Assembly (NCBI GenBank): GCA_031279965.1
Contig: JAITHM010000129.1
Coordinates: 1-18,882 of the forward strand
DNA: 18,882 bases
Origin: Spirochaetaceae bacterium
Lineage (GTDB): Bacteria; Spirochaetota; Spirochaetia; Treponematales; Breznakiellaceae
Direction: 5' to 3'
A program made the translations under genes and the position numbers. Shown piece by piece: positions 14,935 through 18,882 of the stretch. The notes below the pieces were generated by a model. The model did no database searches. It worked only from the letters and a program-made list of their open reading frames with translations, and had not been told where the DNA came from. Position 1 is the first letter of the stretch. Every line of letters starts with the position of its first letter.

Positions 14935-17064
14935 ATGGCAGATATGCGGGCGGCGCTAGCCCCGGTAAAGCCGGAAGGTTTTTTCGGCACTAAAAGTGAT
15001 ATTTTCATGCCGGTGGGCGTTGTTGCTGTTGTCATGATGCTCATCATACCAATACCAACAGTACTTCTTGACGCGCTTATGGCAATAAATCTGGTATTGA
15101 GCCTCCTTATCCTTCTTATTGTGCTCTACACACGCAAAGCAACTGAATTCAGCATATTTCCCACAATGCTTTTGGTGACGACGGTGTTTGGACTTGCCCT
15201 GAATGTATCATCGACCCGGCTTATTCTTACTCAGGGTGCATCGTTTAGCGGGCGGATGATACGGGCTTTTTCCAGCTTTGTTGTTGGTACCAGCGGCAAT
15301 GAAGGTCTTGTCGTTGGATTTGTAATCTTTATTGTAATTATCGCTGTTCAGGCGGTCGTAATCACCAAAGGCTCGACACGCATTGCCGAAGTCGCCGCTC
15401 GTTTTACTCTTGATAAAATGCCGCAAAAACAGATGGCCATTGAAGCGGAGTTTAATTCCGGCGCCATCACCGAAGACGAAATGCGCAGACGCAAGGAAGA
15501 AATTGAACAGGAATCGAGTTTTTACGGGGCGATGGACGGTGCGAGTAAATTCATCGCCGGCAACGTGAAGATCGGCATTTTCATTACCGTGGTGAATATT
15601 CTTGCCGGCATCATTATTGGGGCGGTACTGCGGGGAGAAACGGTTGTTCAGGCAATAGGGACGTATATGGCCTTTGCTATAGGAGATGGGCTTTTAAGTC
15701 AATTTCCGTCGCTGCTTGTTTCAACGGCAACCGGCATTATTGTAACACGCTCGGTATCAACAGGCACCTTTGCCGAAGATCTTTCCCGCGAATTTACCCA
15801 GGAACCCAGGATTTATCTGATTGGCGCGGCTGTGTTCTTCGTGCTTGCGCTGATTCCCGGCTTTCCCTGGTATGTGCTTATTCCGCTCGCCTTACTGTTG
15901 GGTTTTTTCGCGTTCCGCCTGACCCGCGATATGCACCGCAAAAGAAGCGCGGCGGCAAAAGAAGGAGCGGAAGACACCCACGAAGATACTGGCGAGATGT
16001 CACCCATCGTGCCGCTTGACCCGCTTTCGCTCGAACTGGGGTATGGCCTTATTCCACTTGTTGACAAAGATAAAGGCGCCGAGCTTATGGAGCGCATCAA
16101 AATGTTGCGGCGGCAGTCAGCGCTGGATCTTGGCCTTGTGATACCGCGCATCAGGATAATTGATAACATGGCGCTTGACCCCGCTGAATATTGTTTTAAG
16201 ATTAACGGTGTTGAATTCGGACGTGGAAAGATCCGTATGAGCCACTATTTATGCGTGAATCCGGCAGGGATTAAGGATGATATACCCGGTGAGCGCACGA
16301 TTGATCCTGCTTTTGGCATGCCGGCTATTTGGGTAAGCGAAGAAGACCGTGATGAAGCTGAACGTTCAGGCTACACAGTTGTTGACCCGCCGTCTGTCAT
16401 TACAACGCATCTTACCGAAATTATACGGCAACATGCAGGCGAAATCCTAAGACGGCAAGAGACTCAACAGATACTTGAAACACTCAGGAAAGATTATCCG
16501 GCAGTGGTTGAAGAGGCGTTTAAGGCGCTTAGTCTTGGCGAAATTCAGAAAGTCTTGCAGGGTTTGCTTCATGAACAAGTTTCCATTCGGAATATGGTGC
16601 CGATACTCGAGGCATGCTCGGACTATGCAGCCATTGCGAAAAAAAGTTTTGATTATTATCCGGCGGCATTTCTTATTGAAAAAGCCCGGCAGGCGCTGGC
16701 CCGGCAGCTCTGTTTGCAATATGCTGATGAAGATCATAAACTGCACTGCCTTACCGTTGAACGAAACCTTGAACAAAAAATCATTGATAGTGCTGTTCAA
16801 ACAAGCTCCGGCCCCATATCCGGCCTGGAGCCGGCGTTGCACGCCCAATGGCTTAAAGCGCTGGCACATTCAGTCAGCGTAATGAAAGACCAGGGATGGG
16901 CGCCGCCGGTAATTATCGCGTCAGAACAGGCGCGCTACCTTATTAAGCAGTCTGCTGAATGGGAACTGCCTGAGCTTATCGTCCTCTCTGTGCGCGAAAT
17001 CGTACAAGACATAACGGTCGTTCCCATCGGCGAAATCACCCTCAATCCCGAAGCCAACAGCTGA
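14935..17064 (+). CDS. flhA: Flagellar export-gate protein FlhA
   Basis: A 709-residue inner-membrane component of the flagellar type III export gate. About eight membrane segments lie in residues 25-330, and the cytoplasmic chaperone/substrate-docking domain in about 350-709. The FHIPEP signature is clear: 'TRIAEVAARFTLDKMPQKQM' at 148-167, then 'YGAMDGASKF' (197-206) and 'GDGLLSQFPSLLVSTATGIIVTR'. Two positions differ from enterobacterial FlhA: the Asp after 'KQMAI' is Glu170, and the GDA after 'DGASKF' is GNV (Asn210). These correspond to functionally important aspartates in Salmonella. ATG 14935 was chosen because GGAGG ends 4 nt before it; an ATG at 14944 and a TTG at 14923 are alternatives. 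The gene stands alone with its own promoter; no other export-gate gene adjoins it. Confidence 0.94.
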   Translation: MADMRAALAPVKPEGFFGTKSDIFMPVGVVAVVMMLIIPIPTVLLDALMAINLVLSLLILLIVLYTRKATEFSIFPTMLLVTTVFGLALNVSSTRLILTQGASFSGRMIRAFSSFVVGTSGNEGLVVGFVIFIVIIAVQAVVITKGSTRIAEVAARFTLDKMPQKQMAIEAEFNSGAITEDEMRRRKEEIEQESSFYGAMDGASKFIAGNVKIGIFITVVNILAGIIIGAVLRGETVVQAIGTYMAFAIGDGLLSQFPSLLVSTATGIIVTRSVSTGTFAEDLSREFTQEPRIYLIGAAVFFVLALIPGFPWYVLIPLALLLGFFAFRLTRDMHRKRSAAAKEGAEDTHEDTGEMSPIVPLDPLSLELGYGLIPLVDKDKGAELMERIKMLRRQSALDLGLVIPRIRIIDNMALDPAEYCFKINGVEFGRGKIRMSHYLCVNPAGIKDDIPGERTIDPAFGMPAIWVSEEDRDEAERSGYTVVDPPSVITTHLTEIIRQHAGEILRRQETQQILETLRKDYPAVVEEAFKALSLGEIQKVLQGLLHEQVSIRNMVPILEACSDYAAIAKKSFDYYPAAFLIEKARQALARQLCLQYADEDHKLHCLTVERNLEQKIIDSAVQTSSGPISGLEPALHAQWLKALAHSVSVMKDQGWAPPVIIASEQARYLIKQSAEWELPELIVLSVREIVQDITVVPIGEITLNPEANS

Positions 17065-17071
17065 CAATAAT

Positions 17072-17239
17072 TCAAAACCCTGGATACCAGTAGCGGTTGT
17101 AAAGACAGGTCATATTGGTAAAGAGGTTCATCACTGCGTTTGTCGCGGTCTCCACTGCGGTAATCAGGAGGACAGGGTTTACGGACGATTCGCCGTAAGG
17201 TTCAATACCGGTCGGGCCGTTTAAGGATATATACGCCAT
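17072..17239 (-). pseudogene. Possible small or decayed minus-strand gene in the 325-bp gap after flhA
   Basis: The gap 17065-17389 has no plus-strand gene. On the minus strand a frame runs open from 17323 to a TGA at 17072-17074. From an ATG at 17239 it reads 55 residues, beginning MAYISLNGPTGIEPYGESSV and ending 'TCLYNRYWYPGF'. The open part before the ATG also looks protein-like ('HRKITRKPIDIIRFRCTVSS') but is closed by a TAA at 17324-17326. There is no good ribosome site at the ATG. It may be the C-terminal remnant of a larger gene displaced by the insertion on its right, or a small gene, or chance. I do not recognise the protein. Confidence 0.3.
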
Positions 17240-17378
17240 ACTGGACACCGTACAACGGAATCGGATAATGTCAATAGGTTTACGAGTAATTTTACGATGT
17301 GGGATATACGCATATAGGCTGAATTACCTGCCTGTTAAGCGTAACCAAGAGAAGATTTCCGTCGTATAGGATAGTGCA

Positions 17379-17451
17379 AAGGAGTAAGTATGAAGAGTGT
17401 TTTAGTTGCGGCAATGCTAGTGCTGTGTACGGCTGTTTGGGGACAGGGATA
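17379..17451 (+). repeat. 73-bp perfect direct repeat, copy 1 (RBS plus signal peptide)
   Basis: From AAGGAGTAAGT through the codons for the whole signal peptide to the A of the next codon, this block is identical base for base to 17989-18061. The identity stops sharply on both sides. Confidence 0.95.
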
Positions 17452-17947
17452 CCCGCTCCCTGCGTTGGGAACCTCTCTAGCAGATATTAAAAAAGCTTAC
17501 CCAGGACTGCAGCAGGAAACTGATCCCGCTGTGCTAGAGGCGGTGAAACAAGAATGTGGCGGTGGCGAACTATACAGTGAGATAGTGGATGCAAGCAACC
17601 AGTTTAGGCAGCTGCATGTACTCTTTAAACACGATAAACTGTGGCTAGTGTCAACACTATGGGAGGTTGAAAAAGACGAAGTCACATTCTTACGCACGGT
17701 TTTAGAAGCAGTAGCTACTTTAGAACGATTAGTGGGTGAAGGCGAGCTCGCATTTAAGTCTATAAAACCTACCGTTCGCTATGATACCGTTAGTGCTGAA
17801 CGTGTCTGTGCAGTTAAAAGTATAAAAAATAAGATAGAGGCCGACGTGACCATTACAACATACACTGACACCAAAGGCGAGTCAACATATTTTCAATATG
17901 ATTTTTTCGCTGGGTATTTCATAGCCACGTATAAAACTATCGAATAA
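17390..17947 (+). CDS. Secreted protein of unknown function, tandem paralog A
   Basis: A 185-residue protein. Residues 1-18 form a Sec signal peptide (MKSVLVAAMLVLCTAVWG, probable cleavage before Gln19, V-x-G). The Cys at 13 is inside the hydrophobic core and is not a lipobox. The mature part begins 'YPLPALGTSLADIKKAYPGL', of the general 'G-x-S-x-x-[DE]-[IV]-x-x-x-[FY]-P' kind seen at the start of many small secreted proteins. It contains two cysteines (C56, C140) that could form a disulfide, and a β-rich-looking C-terminus. AGGAG lies 5 nt before the ATG. The gene frequently uses CTA and TTA leucine codons, unlike the neighbouring housekeeping genes. It is followed after 52 nt by a paralog with an identical 5' end. 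Likely destination is the periplasm or outside the cell; function unknown. Confidence 0.82.
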   Translation: MKSVLVAAMLVLCTAVWGQGYPLPALGTSLADIKKAYPGLQQETDPAVLEAVKQECGGGELYSEIVDASNQFRQLHVLFKHDKLWLVSTLWEVEKDEVTFLRTVLEAVATLERLVGEGELAFKSIKPTVRYDTVSAERVCAVKSIKNKIEADVTITTYTDTKGESTYFQYDFFAGYFIATYKTIE

Positions 17948-17955
17948 CCTTCGGA

Positions 17956-17969
17956 ACGTCTGGCGCCAG
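17956..17969. repeat. GC-rich palindrome/inverted-repeat end between the tandem paralogs
   Basis: CTGGCGCCAG (17960-17969) is a perfect 10-bp palindrome. In addition ACGTCTGGCGC (17956-17966) recurs in inverted orientation as GCGCCAGACGT at 18555-18565, so the second paralog is bracketed by an 11-bp inverted repeat. It could be part of a terminator stem, a protein site or a cassette boundary. Confidence 0.4.
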
Positions 17970-17988
17970 GTAAGTACCACGAAATTAC

Positions 17989-18061
17989 AAGGAGTAAGTA
18001 TGAAGAGTGTTTTAGTTGCGGCAATGCTAGTGCTGTGTACGGCTGTTTGGGGACAGGGATA
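17989..18061 (+). repeat. 73-bp perfect direct repeat, copy 2 (RBS plus signal peptide)
   Basis: Identical to 17379-17451 and 610 bp away. It carries the ribosome site and signal peptide codons of paralog B. Recombination between the copies would remove gene A and leave gene B behind an intact start. Confidence 0.95.
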
Positions 18062-18542
18062 TGAATCTCTCAAATTTGGCGCTTCTCTTGCGGAAGTTGA
18101 AAAGCTGTTCCCTGGTTTGGTGAAAGTCGCACCCATTGGAAAAATGGAGTCGTACTCACAAACCCCTCCAGGAGACATAGACACAGCGAGTCGCGGTTTT
18201 CTTTTTGAAAACAACGTCCTTAGAGTTGTTGTCGAAGTGTCTCGTATAGCTGCGAGCATCGAAACGTTGCAGCACATTCTAGAAAATTTCGTGGACAGGG
18301 TATCTATGCTTACAGGTGTGCCGCGTTCAACACTTTTCGAAAAAATAGAGTTGTCGAGCTCCGAAACAAAAGGACTGCTAGAGCACATCAGATACGAGTG
18401 TGAAATTTTAGGCACAGAAAAATACCCCAAGCTTTCTATAGAAATAACAGTCTCGGTTCAATACATGCACGGGCAAGGCATCTACGGTACAAAAAAATTT
18501 GACGACGGATTTGTTATGACATCTTGTTTTATGTACCCCTAG
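18000..18542 (+). CDS. Secreted protein of unknown function, tandem paralog B
   Basis: A 180-residue protein with a signal peptide identical to paralog A at both protein and DNA level. The mature part begins 'YESLKFGASLAEVEKLFPGL', which aligns without gaps to paralog A over the first 20 residues (9 identical: Y, G, S, L, A, K, P, G, L). After that the two sequences diverge strongly. It has two mature cysteines (C134, C176) at positions different from paralog A. The ribosome site is AAGGAG as in gene A. The gene ends 19 nt before a perfect 50-nt palindrome and is convergent with an unknown minus-strand gene. The protein is exported; no enzymatic motif is visible. An interaction, adhesin or effector role is possible but unsupported. 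Confidence 0.82.
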   Translation: MKSVLVAAMLVLCTAVWGQGYESLKFGASLAEVEKLFPGLVKVAPIGKMESYSQTPPGDIDTASRGFLFENNVLRVVVEVSRIAASIETLQHILENFVDRVSMLTGVPRSTLFEKIELSSSETKGLLEHIRYECEILGTEKYPKLSIEITVSVQYMHGQGIYGTKKFDDGFVMTSCFMYP

Positions 18543-18561
18543 CGTTTCCCACCAGCGCCAG

Positions 18562-18611
18562 ACGTGTGGAAGACAGTTTTTTATTCGTATAAAAAACTGT
18601 CTTCCACACGT
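18562..18611. repeat. Perfect 50-nt palindrome (23-bp arms, TCGT loop)
   Basis: The arm begins ACGTGTGGAAGACAG and continues through six T and AT; after TCGT (18585-18588) the exact reverse complement follows to 18611. The GC-rich part is at the outside and the A/T run at the apex, the reverse of an ordinary intrinsic terminator. After the right arm there is only a short TTTT (18615-18618). It lies between convergent genes and contains the last codons and stop of the minus-strand gene. Confidence 0.95.
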
Positions 18612-18882
18612 AGATTTTCCGTGTTCGGGTTGTATATATCCTTACTTGTATGCAACGTATTTCCTTCTGTGTCTTTTATCGTAAATGTATATTCCCGCTT
18701 TTCAGCTTTAATGTCTCCAATTACACGAAGATTACCAGCGGACATTTGCTCAAAAAACTTTTGAAAAACGCCGTCCGCATACAGCTGATCGTATACCTGC
18801 GCCCTTATAATTTGCGACGAACTAACCTTTTCAGCAGAGTTTATAACAGGCAGTATCGCGCTTCCTGACGGGTGCCAACCGT
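18581..18882 (-). CDS. Unknown protein, C-terminal part (runs off the right edge)
   Basis: An uninterrupted minus-strand frame of 99 codons ends at the TAA at 18581-18583; its start is beyond the right edge. It reads as a convincing protein: 'GWHPSGSAILPVINSAEKVS', 'IIRAQVYDQLYADGVFQKFF', 'GNLRVIGDIKAEKREYTFTI', ending 'NPNTENLRVEDSFLYE'. It is charged and soluble-looking, helical first and probably β-rich last, with no cysteine or recognised motif. The composition is AT-richer than the housekeeping genes to the left. The final codons lie inside the 50-nt palindrome, which suggests that this end was remodelled by an inverted duplication, or that the palindrome serves both as end of gene and transcript boundary. 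It is convergent with paralog B. Family not recognised. Confidence 0.6.
   Translation of the reverse strand, partial: GWHPSGSAILPVINSAEKVSSSQIIRAQVYDQLYADGVFQKFFEQMSAGNLRVIGDIKAEKREYTFTIKDTEGNTLHTSKDIYNPNTENLRVEDSFLYE

Noticed and set aside
14935..17064. FlhA homolog of a virulence type III secretion system
   Set aside because: No injectisome genes nearby, and the sequence keeps the flagellar-type FHIPEP region; flagellar FlhA is the simpler call.
18562..18611. Palindrome read as a standard intrinsic terminator
   Set aside because: The A/T run is at the loop end and only a short T run follows on the plus strand; a termination role is possible but the structure is atypical, so it was listed as a repeat.
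17947..18620. Integron cassette array with attC sites
   Set aside because: Tandem small genes and palindromes suggested it, but no GTTRRRY/RYYYAAC core pairs flank the genes and no integrase is present.
1..18882. CRISPR array, transposase or phage genes
   Set aside because: No regularly spaced repeats, transposase motifs or structural phage proteins were seen.

Overview
The window looks like a chromosomal segment of a flagellated bacterium, most likely a spirochaete of the Treponema group. This is an inference from the gene set: flhA, a CBS-containing family II pyrophosphatase, a CdaA/CdaR pair followed by a DUF2225 zinc-ribbon gene, a YesL-like membrane protein opposite a membrane-anchored solute-binding protein, and a large acidic-linker protein of unknown function between radA and gltX. 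By eye the base composition is balanced. No rRNA, IS element or CRISPR array was seen. One tRNA gene is present.

Layout. Positions 1-2064: a minus-strand pair (a compact solute-binding-like protein, then the start of a ferredoxin-type [4Fe-4S] protein cut by the left edge), transcribed away from a plus-strand five-helix membrane protein. Positions 2061-7306: ppaC (minus) is divergent from a plus-strand operon cdaA-cdaR-DUF2225-truA whose genes overlap or nearly touch. Positions 7333-12359: radA, an unknown 679-residue protein, gltX and tRNA-Pro(CGG), all plus strand, with new promoter-like sequences embedded at gene ends. Positions 12379-14775: mutS2 (minus). Positions 14935-17064: flhA (plus) with its own consensus-like promoter. 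Positions 17065-18882: an accessory-looking tail with different codon habits, holding two tandem secreted-protein genes that share an identical 73-bp 5' end, a perfect 50-nt palindrome, and the 3' part of an unknown minus-strand gene cut by the right edge.

How it fits together. The core is c-di-AMP metabolism: CdaA makes c-di-AMP and releases pyrophosphate, CdaR is its usual membrane regulator, and the adenylate-sensing type of pyrophosphatase is encoded divergently from the same 155-bp region. RadA and MutS2 are DNA repair and recombination proteins nearby; TruA, GltX and tRNA-Pro serve translation. A recurring regulatory pattern is a -10 hexamer only 4-8 nt upstream of the start codon (cdaA, radA, the 679-residue protein, the 1285 gene), which predicts leaderless mRNAs. 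The most unusual part is the tandem secreted-protein cassette at the right end.
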